The notes: generated from the sequence alone by a model not told the origin. 64,000 bases of DNA from Corynebacterium matruchotii (GCF_011612265.2 NZ_CP050134.2:2480001-2544000), one strand, 5' to 3'. Positions 12,183-22,166 are shown, counted from the stretch's first letter. Numbers and translations: made by a program.

Positions 12183-12914
12183 ATGAGCACCCTACAGATT
12201 GGTTTGGTTCTGCCCGACGTACTCGGCACCTACGGTGATGACGGCAACGCCCTCGTGCTACGCCAACGCGCCCGCATGCGCGGCTTCGACGCGAACATCG
12301 TGCGCATCCACCTTGGCGACCCCATCCCCACCAGCCTCGACGTGTACTGCCTCGGCGGTGGCGAAGACACCGCCCAAATCCTTGCCGCGGAACACATCAA
12401 CACCGACGGTGGCCTGCACAAAGCAGCGGCGGCCGGCCGACCCATCCTGGCGATCTGCGCCGGGTTGCAGGTTCTTGGTGAATCGTTCCGCGCCGATAAT
12501 AGGATGGTCACCGGCGCCGGGCTTATCGACGCTACCACCGGCAGCCTGAAAAAGCGGTTCATCGGAGAACTCCAATCCACCCCCCACCCAAACGATGGCG
12601 GCATCACCGCCGGCCTCACCGAACCGCTCACCGGGTTTGGTAACCATTTCGGCTCCAGCATTCTCGGGTCGGATGCGAAACCATTAGGCATCGTCACCCA
12701 CGGGGTGGGCAACTCCGATACCGAGCAGCCCACCTACGAAGGCGCAGTTCAGGGCAGTATCATCTGCACCTACATGCACGGACCGGTCCTGGCCCGCAAC
12801 CCCCAACTGGCGGATCTTCTCCTGGCATGGGCATTGGACATGCCCATGTCCGAACTGCAGCCGTTGGACCTTCCGGTCGTCGACAAGCTGCGGAGGGAAC
12901 GGCTACAGCGTTAG
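12183..12914 (+). CDS. gatD: Lipid II isoglutaminyl synthase, glutaminase subunit
   Basis: Class I glutamine amidotransferase (CobB/CobQ-like, 243 residues) that supplies ammonia to MurT. The nucleophile Cys92 is in [12 protein letters not shown], and the catalytic His is probably in [11 protein letters not shown] near residue 199. The conserved [11 protein letters not shown] loop is present. The ATG directly follows the murT stop codon (TAAATG), so both are translated together. The 3' end overlaps the convergent recR gene by 12 bp. Confidence 0.93.
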   Translation: MSTLQIGLVLPDVLGTYGDDGNALVLRQRARMRGFDANIVRIHLGDPIPTSLDVYCLGGGEDTAQILAAEHINTDGGLHKAAAAGRPILAICAGLQVLGESFRADNRMVTGAGLIDATTGSLKKRFIGELQSTPHPNDGGITAGLTEPLTGFGNHFGSSILGSDAKPLGIVTHGVGNSDTEQPTYEGAVQGSIICTYMHGPVLARNPQLADLLLAWALDMPMSELQPLDLPVVDKLRRERLQR

Positions 12915-13559
12915 TCGGCCGCTGAGCGCCCGCGACAAGGTGAGCTCGTCCACAAACTCCAAATCGCCGCCCAATGGCATGCCGGATGCGAGACGAGACA
13001 CCACCAGCCCCGGAAAATCCTTGAGCAGCCGCGCCAAATAGCTCGCGGTGGCCTCCCCCTCAGTGTTGGGGTCGGTGGCAAGAATCACCTCGGTGATCTC
13101 CGGGGTGGTGTCGAATAATGGCTGCTCTGGGGTGGAATCCGCCAACTCCCGATCCGGCAACACCCCGCCGATCCGCTGCAACAAGGCAGTAATGTTCAAC
13201 TCCTTCGGGCCAATGCTATTCAGCGGATCCAACGCCCCACCGAGCACATGATACCGCCCATTGAATTCGCCAGTACGTTCGAGAACCTGGATGTCTTTGG
13301 GCTCTTCAACCACGCAAATTGTCGACCGGTCCCGGCCCGAATCCGCGCAAATCCGACACACCTCATCCCGGGAAATGTTGTGGCAGATCCGGCAAAAACT
13401 CACCCCCTGCTGGACGGCCCCCAGCGCAGCCTGCAGCCGAGTAATGTCTATCGGATCCACATGCAGCAGGTGAAACGCGATACGCTGCGCACTCTTCGGC
13501 CCCACCCCAGGCAGACGCGACAATTCATCAATCAAATCCTGCAACGGGCCTTCAAACAC
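12903..13559 (-). CDS. recR: Recombination protein RecR
   Basis: RecFOR-pathway DNA clamp used in gap repair. The 218-residue protein has the N-terminal helix-hairpin-helix [20 protein letters not shown], the Cys4 zinc finger with [16 protein letters not shown], a Toprim domain starting [28 protein letters not shown], and the C-terminal [26 protein letters not shown]. Length and motifs are complete. It ends inside the last codons of gatD. Array B lies between its start and YbaB, although recR and ybaB are usually neighbours. Confidence 0.97.
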   Translation of the reverse strand: MFEGPLQDLIDELSRLPGVGPKSAQRIAFHLLHVDPIDITRLQAALGAVQQGVSFCRICHNISRDEVCRICADSGRDRSTICVVEEPKDIQVLERTGEFNGRYHVLGGALDPLNSIGPKELNITALLQRIGGVLPDRELADSTPEQPLFDTTPEITEVILATDPNTEGEATASYLARLLKDFPGLVVSRLASGMPLGGDLEFVDELTLSRALSGRLTL

Positions 13560-13668
13560 CGCACCTCATCCTTTCATCACTCGACGTCGATTCTCCCACA
13601 CCGCCCGGACATGAAACAATGGGGCGGGGCGGCGCTGCGTGTTGCGAGGCGGGGCGCGACACACCCAG

Positions 13669-14328
13669 GGCTTCAGGTGTTCTAAGCATGGTTTCCACAT
13701 TCTGGAGACCTGGCAACAACCGGATTTCACCCAAAACCATGCTTAGCAAGTATGCGGCAAAGTGAGCTGATTGGGCTGCTACTGGGCGGCAGCACCCCAC
13801 ACCAACACCACAACTATGCCGCACGTTTGCTAAGCATGGTCTTCATCCCAGTCAGCTGCAAAACCCAGGGAAAACCAACCACAGCAACCAAACACCATGC
13901 TTAGAAGAATTGAAGCTTAAGCAGGCTGATGAAGGTATCTTTACCCTCAGGTGGTAGCAATAGTTCTAAGCATGGTTTCCAGTTTTAGAGCCAGCCGACC
14001 CCTGGTGATTTAGTGCACCAGAAAAAGAAAACCATGCTTAGCAGATCTGCAATGTGACCGAGGGCTAAAACTGTCCTGGAAGAAAACCAATCAACCCACC
14101 CCGCTTCACGACTGCTAAGCATGGTCTTCGGTCAAATCAGTCCTCCACAAGACCCCATCTGAATAAAGACCATGCTTAGCATAACTACTACTCCCAAGGG
14201 CAAGAGCACCACCGCCAGCCCACCTGGGCTTCAGAAGTTCTAAGCATGGTTTCCGGCATTAGGGCAAGCCAGCTCCTGGGGATTGAGCACAACAGAAACA
14301 GAAAACCATGCTTAGCAAACATGCTGCC
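13669..14328. repeat. Repeat array B: five dyad-symmetric units
   Basis: Fills the gap between recR and the YbaB gene. Units, core to core: 13682-13746, 13830-13904, 13966-14041, 14115-14179 and 14240-14315. Core distances are 55, 65, 66, 55 and 66 nt. CCWGG is exactly central in units 2, 3 and 5. Distances between units are 93, 71, 83 and 70. The last two units plus their spacer correspond base for base in length to units 2-3 of array A (14113-14318 versus 6835-7040) with scattered substitutions, so a two-unit block was copied between loci. Confidence 0.9.
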
Positions 14329-14382
14329 AGAGGTGTGCAAGGCACAAGGGGTTGGGCCGGCCGGGAGGGCGTCGTAAAGCAA

Positions 14383-14412
14383 AAGGAAAACCCCGACCGC
14401 AAAGGGCCGGGG
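14383..14412 (-). terminator. Terminator of the YbaB gene
   Basis: Read on the minus strand, a GC-rich hairpin CCCCGGCCC...GGTCGGGG is followed by TTTTCCTTTTG, just after the YbaB stop codon. It is a typical factor-independent terminator. Confidence 0.8.
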
Positions 14413-14428
14413 ATGCATAATATGCAGA

Positions 14429-14743
14429 CTAGAATCCGAAGCCACCCATGGCGCCTTGCAGGGGCCCCATCTTATCCTGGGCGATCTTGGCGAGCTGGCC
14501 GTGCGCATCGTTGTAGGCGCCAACCAGGAGGTCCTGCAAAGTGTCGGGGTCTTCGGGGTCGATCACCTTCGGATCAATGTTCACCGACGTGACAGTGCCG
14601 GAACCCTGCATCGACACCGACACCAGCCCATTGCCAGCCTGCCCAATCACAATGGACGACATAATCTCTTCCTGCGCAGCCTGCAGCTTAGCCTGCATTT
14701 CCTGCGCCTGGGCCAAAATATCGGACATATCAGGTTGACTCAT
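14429..14743 (-). CDS. YbaB/EbfC nucleoid-associated protein
   Basis: A 104-residue YbaB/EbfC-family protein that binds DNA as a dimer. An N-terminal helix (MSQPDMSDILAQAQEMQAKLQ) is followed by the beta core GLVSVSMQGSGTVTSVNIDPKVIDPEDPDTLQDLLVGAYNDA and a Gly/Met-rich end. The start at 14743 is chosen because GAAAGG lies 7 nt upstream; an ATG one codon earlier is also possible. Placement between dnaX and recR is conserved in many bacteria; here array B separates it from recR. Confidence 0.92.
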   Translation of the reverse strand: MSQPDMSDILAQAQEMQAKLQAAQEEIMSSIVIGQAGNGLVSVSMQGSGTVTSVNIDPKVIDPEDPDTLQDLLVGAYNDAHGQLAKIAQDKMGPLQGAMGGFGF

Positions 14744-14848
14744 CATTTTGCCTTTCTCTAGAGTTTCGCCGCTCAAGTGTACCTGCCATAGCAGCTATCA
14801 TGCATACTCAGACACGCGCCGGGCCACAACGCTTTCGCTATACGACGA

Positions 14849-17782
14849 CTATACGACGCGCCCCCCAAGCTCCTGCTCCACCAGGGAAATCGCAATGGTC
14901 ATGGCATCACGATGGTCGTGCTCCCCCAGCTCCGTGGCCGCCTGGTGCATCATCTCGGCCTCCTCATCACCAGGCCGGTGGGGCTGGCGGGACTGATGAT
15001 GCTGGTGGTGGGTGCGACGGTGGGATGAATCGTTGCTGGTGCCGGCACCAGGGCTGCTACCGCTATCAGGGGCGGAGCCGGGGGCGGGGGCTGCGTTCTG
15101 GGATGCCCGTGCGGGGGCCGCGGATGCCGCAGACGCGGAGGCTATCGACGTAGTGGGCGCCGACACTCCAGGCGACACCGGACTCGCAGGACCCACCGGC
15201 GTCGCAGGAACCACTGATTCCCGCTGCTCAGAAGGCTCGGGTGCCCCCTTGGGCGCAGGCGGCACCGGCTGACCGGGCGCAGCTCCAGACACCGGCGCTG
15301 CCCCAGCCCCGAACCCAGCCTCCACTCCGGGCTCCGGCGCCGACATCTCGGGCACATCAGCCTGCGGTGGGGGCGGTGGGGGTGCGTCCCATGGTTCCGA
15401 TGGTTCTGGCGGCGCCGGGGTACCATCCGAGAACCGGGGCGCATTCTGTTGCTCTGCCAGGAGTTTATTTCCCCGGCGCGCCCGTTCCCGCCACGTTGAG
15501 GTCGTGGGTCTTGCCGATGGCTGAGGTTGGGTTTGCGCCTGGGGTGCGGGTCGTTCGTGTACCGGTTGGGCGGGCTGCGCCTGGTAGGTGGGTTGGTGAG
15601 TTGGCTGGTGGGCAGACTGGTGGGTAGGCCCTCCACCGCCCCCTAGTTGTGCCGGTTGCCCCCAAATGCTGGTTGCAGATTCGACAGCAGGGTTGGCGGT
15701 GCTGGACTGCTGGTTAGGCGCGACAGCAGGGTTGGTGCCGGCCTCAGAAGCGTCTTCAGGAACGACAGCACTGTCTGATTTGGGCATGTCAGGCGCGGAT
15801 TCTGGTGCTCCGCCGAGTCGCGCGGGTTCACCCCAGGTGTCTTCCGGAGCTGCAAGCGCGGGTGGTACAGGGGGTGCAGACGGCTCGGGCTCCGGCGCGA
15901 CTTCCCGTGCGGGCTCCGGCGTGGGCGGCGAGGGTGGCGTGGCTTCCGGTTCTGTCGCATCCTCAGGCAACTGTACGAGCCCCGAATCCACGTCAGACTT
16001 CGCCAGCTTCGGTGTGTGCCCTGATTCCGCTGGTTCCACCTGCTCGGCCGCCACTGGATTGGTCGATTCCGCCTCTTGCGCAGCGGTTTCTTGGGCATCC
16101 CCGTCGCTCCCGGCCTCGCCGGCATCCTGTTCGGGGTTCCATACGGGCTTTGGGCTGTCGGTCTCAAAGCCGAACGCTTTTGGGTTGGTGCCCACCTCGC
16201 ATCGCACTTCCAGCTCTAGCCCGGTGGTTTCCAAAACAGCACTCTGGATTGTGGCATTGTGCTCGGGTGCGTTGAGCCGCGAAGCCAGCGCCCCCGTGTT
16301 ATGCCCCAGAACCAGCGTTTCGTCCGCGATTCCCAAAGGTTGGGCTCCGGTGAGGAGGATGCCCGCAACCGCATTGGTTTTCGATACTGTTGAGCGGATT
16401 TTGTCCCAGGCGTTTTTGATGGCGTCAATGGGTTGCGCGTGCACGCTTGTCGACGCCGGCTGGGGCGGCGTCGACCGGGTTTCCGGAGATTCCTCGGATT
16501 CCCGGGGTTTCGCCTCGACCGGCGCCTCGACAACCTCGGGTTTTTCGGCCACGTTACGGGCTTCTTGGGCTTCGCGGGCGCGACGTTGGGAGGGCCGCTC
16601 GTATTTTGATGATGGTGTCGATGCGGGAGCGGCTGGCGTAGGCCGCGCAGAAGGTGCGGATAGCGCAGGTGCGGGGGCCGCTTGTCCTCCCGGCTCTATG
16701 AGCATTTTTGCGCAAAGGATTTCCAGCAGCAGCCTGGGGCTGGTTGCGCCTTTGAGGCTGCTGAGGCCATCGTTGAGAATGCCGGCGATCCGGGGAATTC
16801 GTTGCGAGTCGAACTCTTGTGCTTGTTGCAGGAGAATTTCACCCCGATCCGTGGGGGCGTCGACCAGTCCTAGGTTGACGGCATCGGGGACGGCCTGGAG
16901 CAGCATGAGGTCGCGCAGGCGGTCGAGGAGGTCTTCGGAGAATTTTCGGGGCGACAGGCCGGCCTCGATGACGTCATCGACCGTGGTGAAGAGGCTGGCA
17001 CGATCGTTGGTGGCGAGGGCGGCGATAGTGGCGTCGATAAGCGTGTCGTCGGTAACGCCGAGAAGCATGCGGGCGTATTGGTAGGTGAGGCCGTCGGGGC
17101 CGGTGCCGGCGAGAAGTTGGTCGAGGATGGAGAGCGTGTCGCGGGGTGAGCCGCCGCCGGCACGGATGACCAGCGGATACACGGATTCTTCAATGATGGC
17201 GCCTTCGGCAGCGACGGTGCGTTCCAGCAAGCCACGCATGGCCTGGGGGGTGAGCAGGCGGAAGGGATAATGGTGGGTGCGGGACCGGATGGTTCCGATC
17301 ACTTTTTCGGGTTCGGTGGTGGCGAAAATGAAGATGAGGTGCGCGGGCGGCTCCTCCACGATTTTCAAAAGCGCGTTCGAACCCTGGTTGGTTATCATGT
17401 GTGCTTCGTCGATGATGAAGATGCGATAGCGGGATTCGGCTGGCGCAAACATGGCGCGGTCGCGAAGTTCTCGCATGTCGTCAACACCGTTGTGGCTGGC
17501 GGCGTCGAGCTCGGTCACGTCCAGGTTGCCGGGCCCGTTGGCGGCAAGGGACACACATGAGTTGCATTTTCCACAGGGTTTTGAGGTGGGCCCATTCACA
17601 CAGTTGAGCGAACGGGCCATAATGCGGGCAGAGGAGGTTTTGCCGCAACCGCGGGGGCCGGAGAAAAGGTAGGCGTGGTTGATTCGGCCATTGTCGAGCG
17701 CCGCCGACAGTGGCACGGTTACTTGTTCTTGACCGACCAGTTCGTTGAAGGAACCCGGGCGATATTTGCGATATAAAGCCAC
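14849..17782 (-). CDS. dnaX: DNA polymerase III gamma/tau subunit with extended tail
   Basis: Clamp-loader ATPase of the replisome. The AAA+ core (about 1-230) has the Walker A SGPRGCGKTSSARIM, the Cys zinc module (CVNGPTSKPCGKCNSC), Walker B IFIIDEAHM and the SRC-like sensor FATTEPEKVIGTIRSRTHHYPFR. Domain III runs to about residue 370. The 977-residue length is far above the usual 600-800 because residues about 375-960 are very rich in Pro, Ala, Glu and Ser, interrupted only by a folded stretch near 470-560 (DAIKNAWDKIRSTVSKTNAVAGILLTG) like a tau domain. The final segment SLVEQELGGRVV is well defined. Confidence 0.95.
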   Translation of the reverse strand: MALYRKYRPGSFNELVGQEQVTVPLSAALDNGRINHAYLFSGPRGCGKTSSARIMARSLNCVNGPTSKPCGKCNSCVSLAANGPGNLDVTELDAASHNGVDDMRELRDRAMFAPAESRYRIFIIDEAHMITNQGSNALLKIVEEPPAHLIFIFATTEPEKVIGTIRSRTHHYPFRLLTPQAMRGLLERTVAAEGAIIEESVYPLVIRAGGGSPRDTLSILDQLLAGTGPDGLTYQYARMLLGVTDDTLIDATIAALATNDRASLFTTVDDVIEAGLSPRKFSEDLLDRLRDLMLLQAVPDAVNLGLVDAPTDRGEILLQQAQEFDSQRIPRIAGILNDGLSSLKGATSPRLLLEILCAKMLIEPGGQAAPAPALSAPSARPTPAAPASTPSSKYERPSQRRAREAQEARNVAEKPEVVEAPVEAKPRESEESPETRSTPPQPASTSVHAQPIDAIKNAWDKIRSTVSKTNAVAGILLTGAQPLGIADETLVLGHNTGALASRLNAPEHNATIQSAVLETTGLELEVRCEVGTNPKAFGFETDSPKPVWNPEQDAGEAGSDGDAQETAAQEAESTNPVAAEQVEPAESGHTPKLAKSDVDSGLVQLPEDATEPEATPPSPPTPEPAREVAPEPEPSAPPVPPALAAPEDTWGEPARLGGAPESAPDMPKSDSAVVPEDASEAGTNPAVAPNQQSSTANPAVESATSIWGQPAQLGGGGGPTHQSAHQPTHQPTYQAQPAQPVHERPAPQAQTQPQPSARPTTSTWRERARRGNKLLAEQQNAPRFSDGTPAPPEPSEPWDAPPPPPPQADVPEMSAPEPGVEAGFGAGAAPVSGAAPGQPVPPAPKGAPEPSEQRESVVPATPVGPASPVSPGVSAPTTSIASASAASAAPARASQNAAPAPGSAPDSGSSPGAGTSNDSSHRRTHHQHHQSRQPHRPGDEEAEMMHQAATELGEHDHRDAMTIAISLVEQELGGRVV

Positions 17783-17836
17783 GGGTTCCAGATTACCGCA
17801 TGACGCCTACCACATGCGGACACAATAGTAACTGGG

Positions 17837-18391
17837 CTACCGTTGCCAATCGAGCAGGTTAACCCCGGTTTTTTCCAGCTCATCCAGGAGGTCTCGCGCG
17901 CCGTAGGTGACGGCGTAGTTGAACTCGTCCTCGGTAATCAGCAGCAATTCCAGCATGAGCGTCCACCGATCTTCCTCGATAAACTGCGGCACCGACGGCC
18001 CCCACACCTCCGGGGCCACGAAAAGCCCATGGCAAACGGTGAGATGTTCGGGCAGCACCGCCAGGCCAATGCCGGGGATAATAGTGTCGGGTTGCGCATG
18101 CAGCGTGCCATTGGCCTGCACCAGCGTTTGCACAGTAGCGTCCACGACGTGCATGGCATCGCTTTGCGACGCTTCCGTGATCGTGAAAAACTCACACCTC
18201 ACATCGAGCCCACCCGATTCCAGCCCTGTGTCCACCTCGTTAAATCCCATGGTCGAGCAGAGGGATATTTGTTCTTCCGTTTCGAAAGTCGCCAGGATAG
18301 TGGGATACCCTTCCTCCCGTTTCGCCTCGTGAAGACTCATTTCTCCATCGAATAGACCATCGATCCAGGCGGCGGTTTCATGAATATCCAT
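17837..18391 (-). CDS. Suppressor-of-fused (SUFU)-like domain protein
   Basis: A 184-residue cytosolic protein with no signal or membrane segment. The C-terminal half (GLFVAPEVWGPSVPQFIEEDRWTLMLELLLITEDEFNYAVTYGARDLLDELEKTGVNLLDWQR) resembles the bacterial SUFU family, whose members end in a similar P.T..EL.L.T..E..YA...G...LL..L...GV...D pattern. Some bacterial SUFU proteins serve as immunity proteins of polymorphic toxins; no toxin is seen nearby. The start MDIHETAAWIDGLFDGE is preferred to upstream in-frame Met codons because the sequence before it is low-quality intergenic DNA. It lies alone between dnaX and aspT. Confidence 0.65.
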   Translation of the reverse strand: MDIHETAAWIDGLFDGEMSLHEAKREEGYPTILATFETEEQISLCSTMGFNEVDTGLESGGLDVRCEFFTITEASQSDAMHVVDATVQTLVQANGTLHAQPDTIIPGIGLAVLPEHLTVCHGLFVAPEVWGPSVPQFIEEDRWTLMLELLLITEDEFNYAVTYGARDLLDELEKTGVNLLDWQR

Positions 18392-18568
18392 TGCATACTT
18401 TCTTAGGTTATGGGGGCTCGGAATCACGGCGCGGTGGTGGTGCAGTGTGGCGCGGCGGCAGCAACGCAGCGGTGCGGCAGGACACGCGCCTTGCGGGTTG
18501 GGGTTGGGCCCCACCGGCGCCGACCACCAGCAGGCCGACACCAGCCGCCCACCGCGTCGTAAAGCGAC

Positions 18569-19843
18569 TTAGCTAGCTGCGGCTTTCTCCGCGGCGGCCT
18601 TGAGTACGCAGGTGGCCACGCCATCCATGGCGATCTCCAGCTCGGACACCGGCGGCAGGGACGGCGCCAACCGAATGTTACGGTCATTGGGATCCTGCTT
18701 GAGCGGGTAGGAGGAACCGGCGGCGGTCAGGGCAATGCCGGCCTCCTTCGCCAACTCCACCACCCGACTGGCGGTACCATCCACCACATCCAGGGAGATA
18801 AAATAGCCGCCCTTCGGCTTCGTCCAGGTAGCCACGCCGTAGTCGCCGAGGCGTTCCTCCAAAATGGTGAGCACCCGTTCGAACTTGGGGGCGAGCGAAC
18901 CGGCATGCTTCTGCATGAGGGCCTTGAGTCCGGCCACATCCTGAAAATATTTTGCGTGGGCTAGCTGGTTGATCTTGTTCGGCCCGATGCCCCGAATGTT
19001 GGCGTAGCTGGCGTACCAGTCCAGGTTGGCGGTGGAGGACGCGAAGAAGGACACGCCCGACCCGGCGTGGGTGATCTTCGAAGTGGAAGACATGAACCAG
19101 AACCGGTTGGGGTGGCCGGCCGCCGCGGACAGCTCCAACACATTGTAGACAACCGGGAATTCGTCGGTGAGGGTGTGGATGGCGTAGGCGTTGTCCCAAA
19201 TAATGCGGAAGTCGGGGGCAGCGGTGTCCATGGCGGCAAGCTCCTTGCAGGTGGCCTCGGAGAAGGTCACGCCGGTGGGGTTACCGAAGATGGGAACGGT
19301 CCACATGCCCTTGACCGCGGGATCCTTGACCAGTTCCTTGACCACGGCCATGTCGGGGCCGTCGTCGGTCATGGGGACGTGGAGCATCTCAAAGCCGAAC
19401 AGTTCGGTGATGCTGAAGTGCCGGTCGTAACCGGGAACCGGGCACAGCCATTTGACCTTGGGCTCGTCCCGCCAGGGCCGCTCGGAATCGTTGGTGCCGA
19501 ACATAAAGGCGAAGGAGATAAGGTCGAACATGATGTTCAGGCTGGAGGCGTCGCCAGCGATCACATTATCGACCGGCAGACCGAGAGCTTCAGCCCAGAG
19601 AGCGCGAATGTCTTTGATGCCGGTCAGGCCCCCATAGTTGCGGCAGTCGGTGCCGTCGGCGGCGTGGTAGTCGTCCACGCCGGGCAGGGCCAGGATGGCG
19701 TTGGAGAAGTCCAGCTGTTCGGCGGATGGCTTGCCGCGGGTGAGGTCGAGCGTGAGGTTGCGGGCCTTGAGCTCGTCGTATTTTGCGTTGATGTCTTTAG
19801 TGAAGGCTGCGAGGCGTTCAGCGTCATAGTCACGTAGGGTCAC
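18569..19843 (-). CDS. aspT: Aspartate aminotransferase, AspT type
   Basis: PLP-dependent class I aminotransferase interconverting aspartate and 2-oxoglutarate with oxaloacetate and glutamate. The 424 residues align well with C. glutamicum AspT: LTRGKPSAEQLDFSNAIL, the cofactor region GDASSLNIMFDLI, CPVPGYDRHFSITELFGFEM, NPTGVTFSE, DNAYAIHTLTDEFP, the PLP Lys in SSTSKITHAGSGVSFF, and LRDP-like SLPPVSELEIAMDGVATCVL. The start is taken at GTG 19843, preceded by AAGGTGG and a 6-nt spacer; an upstream ATG would add 15 residues not found in relatives. The SRP RNA gene lies just upstream on the same strand. Confidence 0.95.
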   Translation of the reverse strand: MTLRDYDAERLAAFTKDINAKYDELKARNLTLDLTRGKPSAEQLDFSNAILALPGVDDYHAADGTDCRNYGGLTGIKDIRALWAEALGLPVDNVIAGDASSLNIMFDLISFAFMFGTNDSERPWRDEPKVKWLCPVPGYDRHFSITELFGFEMLHVPMTDDGPDMAVVKELVKDPAVKGMWTVPIFGNPTGVTFSEATCKELAAMDTAAPDFRIIWDNAYAIHTLTDEFPVVYNVLELSAAAGHPNRFWFMSSTSKITHAGSGVSFFASSTANLDWYASYANIRGIGPNKINQLAHAKYFQDVAGLKALMQKHAGSLAPKFERVLTILEERLGDYGVATWTKPKGGYFISLDVVDGTASRVVELAKEAGIALTAAGSSYPLKQDPNDRNIRLAPSLPPVSELEIAMDGVATCVLKAAAEKAAAS

Positions 19844-19960
19844 GATGATCCACCTTAGGTAACAGTATGGTTGGGATTTCTCCAACAAACTTTAGCGTCA
19901 TCCCCCAGTTTTCGCCGCTAGTTTCCAGCAACCCCCAAACCCCTGCCCCAAAAACACAAA

Positions 19961-20050
19961 AGGGGACTCCGCACACCCGTCAGAGCCCGCTGACCCTTGC
20001 TGCATTCCTGCCCTGGGGGGGTTCACGAGATATACGCCATGCGAAGTCCT
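19961..20050 (-). ncRNA. ffs: Signal recognition particle RNA, small bacterial type
   Basis: The minus strand carries the conserved domain IV core GGCAGGAATGCAGCAAGG with the GTCAGCGGGCTCTGACG hairpin beside it. The ends pair (GGACTTCGCA with TGCGGAGTCC), giving a rod of about 90 nt. A T-rich tract (CCCCTTTTGTGTTTTT) after the 3' end acts as terminator. This RNA binds Ffh for membrane targeting. Exact ends are estimated from the pairing. Confidence 0.93.
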
Positions 20051-20186
20051 GCATCTGACTCTAGCCGAAAGTTGCCGATAAACCCAACCAGCCACCATTT
20101 CCGCTGGACAGGGCCGGGCGCGCGGGTGGATTTGGAAGTTGCTGCACAGTTAGGTAAAGTGTCCGTGGTACATGCGCATGTACGTT

Positions 20187-20272
20187 GGAGGATTCGACTA
20201 GCGGCCTATGTCACACGCCTGGAACGCGTGCGGGGCTAACGCCCCTCGTGGGTTCAAATCCCACATCCTCCG
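20187..20272 (+). tRNA. tRNA-Ser(GGA)
   Basis: Type II tRNA with acceptor stem GGAGGAT/ATCCTCC, anticodon loop CTGGAAC (anticodon GGA, 20221-20223), a long variable arm CGGGGCTAACGCCCCTCG and the T-loop GGTTCAAATCC. CCA is not encoded. Reads UCC and UCU codons. Confidence 0.96.
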
Positions 20273-20280
20273 CTCTATCA

Positions 20281-20306
20281 CCCCGGTTCTTTCCCAGAGC
20301 CGGGGT
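20281..20306 (+). terminator. Terminator of tRNA-Ser(GGA)
   Basis: Hairpin CCCCGGTTCT-TTCCC-AGAGCCGGGG immediately followed by TTTTG, eight bases after the tRNA gene. Confidence 0.85.
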
Positions 20307-20693
20307 TTTGCTTTGCGACGCCCACCTCCCGGCCGAAACCTCCAGAAAAACAGTGCTCCCCATCACCCTGATCGATTCAGTATCACCTTCCCCACTCCAC
20401 CCCCGAATCGGGGGATGAACCGACCAAAACGCCCTTTTCAAGTTCAATCCTTGGGGGCACTCGCTGGCAGCAAAAGAGCACTCCGACCACTCACCACAAT
20501 GGCCACCAACCCCACCCCCGTAAGGGGGAGAAATTGCGTGAGTCTGGTACTAAAATCACGCCAACTCCCAGGCGCCCCGCACATATATTCGGAATATAGA
20601 ACGCTGGCAGATTCCATATTTCCTCACGGTCACTACCCCAGAATTGGGTTAGCCACGTGAGCTCGTCGGCAAGCGGGGAATTACAGTGGCGGT
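20307..20693. other. Gap between tRNA-Ser and methyltransferase gene
   Basis: About 390 bp without a convincing gene. It contains one copy of the dispersed 12-mer (GCTTTGCGACGC, 20310-20321) and two short hairpins, CCCCCGAATCGGGGG near 20400 and CCCCCGTAAGGGGG near 20515. Its lower GC and the AT-rich stretch ATATATTCGGAATATAG may be promoter DNA for the next gene. No array unit is present. Confidence 0.5.
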
Positions 20694-22166
20694 ATGCCCA
20701 ACAACGAATTCGGCGATTTTCAAACCCCGCTGGCACTGGCGCGCCGCTGCCTGGAGGTGCTGGCGTTGCCGCAGCATGGGCCGATTCGGGTGCTGGAACC
20801 CACGTGCGGGCGGGGCGCGTTTCTGCGGGCGGCCAAGGAACGAAACCCGACGTCAATCAGGTATGGGATCGACATTAACGCCGATTATGTACAGGTAGCG
20901 CGCAACTATGGCACGGTGGCACACGCCAACATATTTACCCGCAATCTGACAGACATTTCCTGGCCGGACCCGACCGCGCCGCTGTTCGTTATTGGGAATC
21001 CACCGTGGGTCACCGCCGCAGAGCTCAACCGCATGGGATCGAATAATATTCCCCCGAAGAAAAACTATAAGGGGATGCCGGGCATTGCCGCCCTGCTGGG
21101 AAGCTCCAACTTTGACGTGTGCGAATACATTATTCTCAAGGCCCTCACGGAGCTGCGGGGCCAACCGCTGCGCCTGGGCATGCTCTGCAAGACTCATGTT
21201 GCGCGCAATGTTCTTGTGGAGTGTGCCCGGGCCCGCATCCAGGTGGCCACGGCCGCCCTCTACCCCATCAACGCCCGCCGCTGGTTCAACGCAGAGGTCG
21301 ATGCCTGCTGGTTCACGCTCACCATCGACCCAGCACTCCCCCAGGGAAACTACGCCATTGATGTACACGAAAACCTATTCGAAGGCGCCGGCAAGATTGC
21401 CCGCCGTTGGGGTATTGTCGGAACCACGCTCGTGTCAGATCTTGATGCCTACCAGTTGGTTCGTTCCGCCGACGGCCCCAGCCCCTATACGTGGCGGTCT
21501 GGCCTGAAGCATGATGCCGCCCGGGTGTTCGAATTCACGTCGTTCCCGGAGAATTTAGAGTCCGAATACATTTACCCCCTGCTCAAGGGCACCGATGTGT
21601 TTCGGGGCCGCCATCAGCACCCCTCCCGATGGGTGCTGGTGCCGCAGCACAAATTTGGTGAGGACACCGCCCACCTGCAGTACACGGCGCCGAAGGTGTG
21701 GCGCTACCTCATTGGGCACGCCGCCGCCCTAGACAATCGCAAGTCGATGATTTACCGGAATCGTCCCCGGTTTTCGGTGTTTGGCCACGGCGACTACACG
21801 TTTGCCCCCTTGAAGGTGAGCTGTTCCGGCATGCACAAGGAGTCCCGGTTTCAGCTGGTCACGCAGGCTAAAACACCGCGTGGTGCCCGGCCGGTGGTAT
21901 TGGACGACACCTGCTATTTTCTGCCGTTTGAAAACAGCACGCATGCGGCCCTGGTCACGGCAATCCTCCGTAGCCCCGAGTGTCAGGCGTTTATCCAGTC
22001 CCTGGTTTTTTGGGATGCGAAGCGCCCGATCACGAAGAAGCTCCTGTCCCACATTGACCTGTTCGCCCTCCCCTGCGACCGGTCCACGATCCGCGCGACG
22101 GCTGCGGCGATTGCGGCCGATGCGGGTGTTCGGTTTGATGCAGATGAGGCCACCGAGTTATTTTAG
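20694..22166 (+). CDS. Solitary N6-adenine DNA methyltransferase-like protein
   Basis: A 490-residue SAM-dependent methyltransferase. Motif I is [15 protein letters not shown] (about residues 32-46), the acidic SAM ribose contact is in [10 protein letters not shown], and the catalytic motif IV is [14 protein letters not shown] (about 96-109), the NPPW type of gamma-class M.TaqI-like adenine enzymes. The C-terminal half (after about 230) has no clear motif and could be the target recognition domain. No endonuclease is found next to it. It lies downstream of tRNA-Ser(GGA), a common integration site, and its last 9 bp overlap gluQ. DNA methylation for regulation or a remnant of a restriction system are both possible; RNA as substrate is not excluded. 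Confidence 0.75.
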   Translation: MPNNEFGDFQTPLALARRCLEVLALPQHGPIRVLEPTCGRGAFLRAAKERNPTSIRYGIDINADYVQVARNYGTVAHANIFTRNLTDISWPDPTAPLFVIGNPPWVTAAELNRMGSNNIPPKKNYKGMPGIAALLGSSNFDVCEYIILKALTELRGQPLRLGMLCKTHVARNVLVECARARIQVATAALYPINARRWFNAEVDACWFTLTIDPALPQGNYAIDVHENLFEGAGKIARRWGIVGTTLVSDLDAYQLVRSADGPSPYTWRSGLKHDAARVFEFTSFPENLESEYIYPLLKGTDVFRGRHQHPSRWVLVPQHKFGEDTAHLQYTAPKVWRYLIGHAAALDNRKSMIYRNRPRFSVFGHGDYTFAPLKVSCSGMHKESRFQLVTQAKTPRGARPVVLDDTCYFLPFENSTHAALVTAILRSPECQAFIQSLVFWDAKRPITKKLLSHIDLFALPCDRSTIRATAAAIAADAGVRFDADEATELF

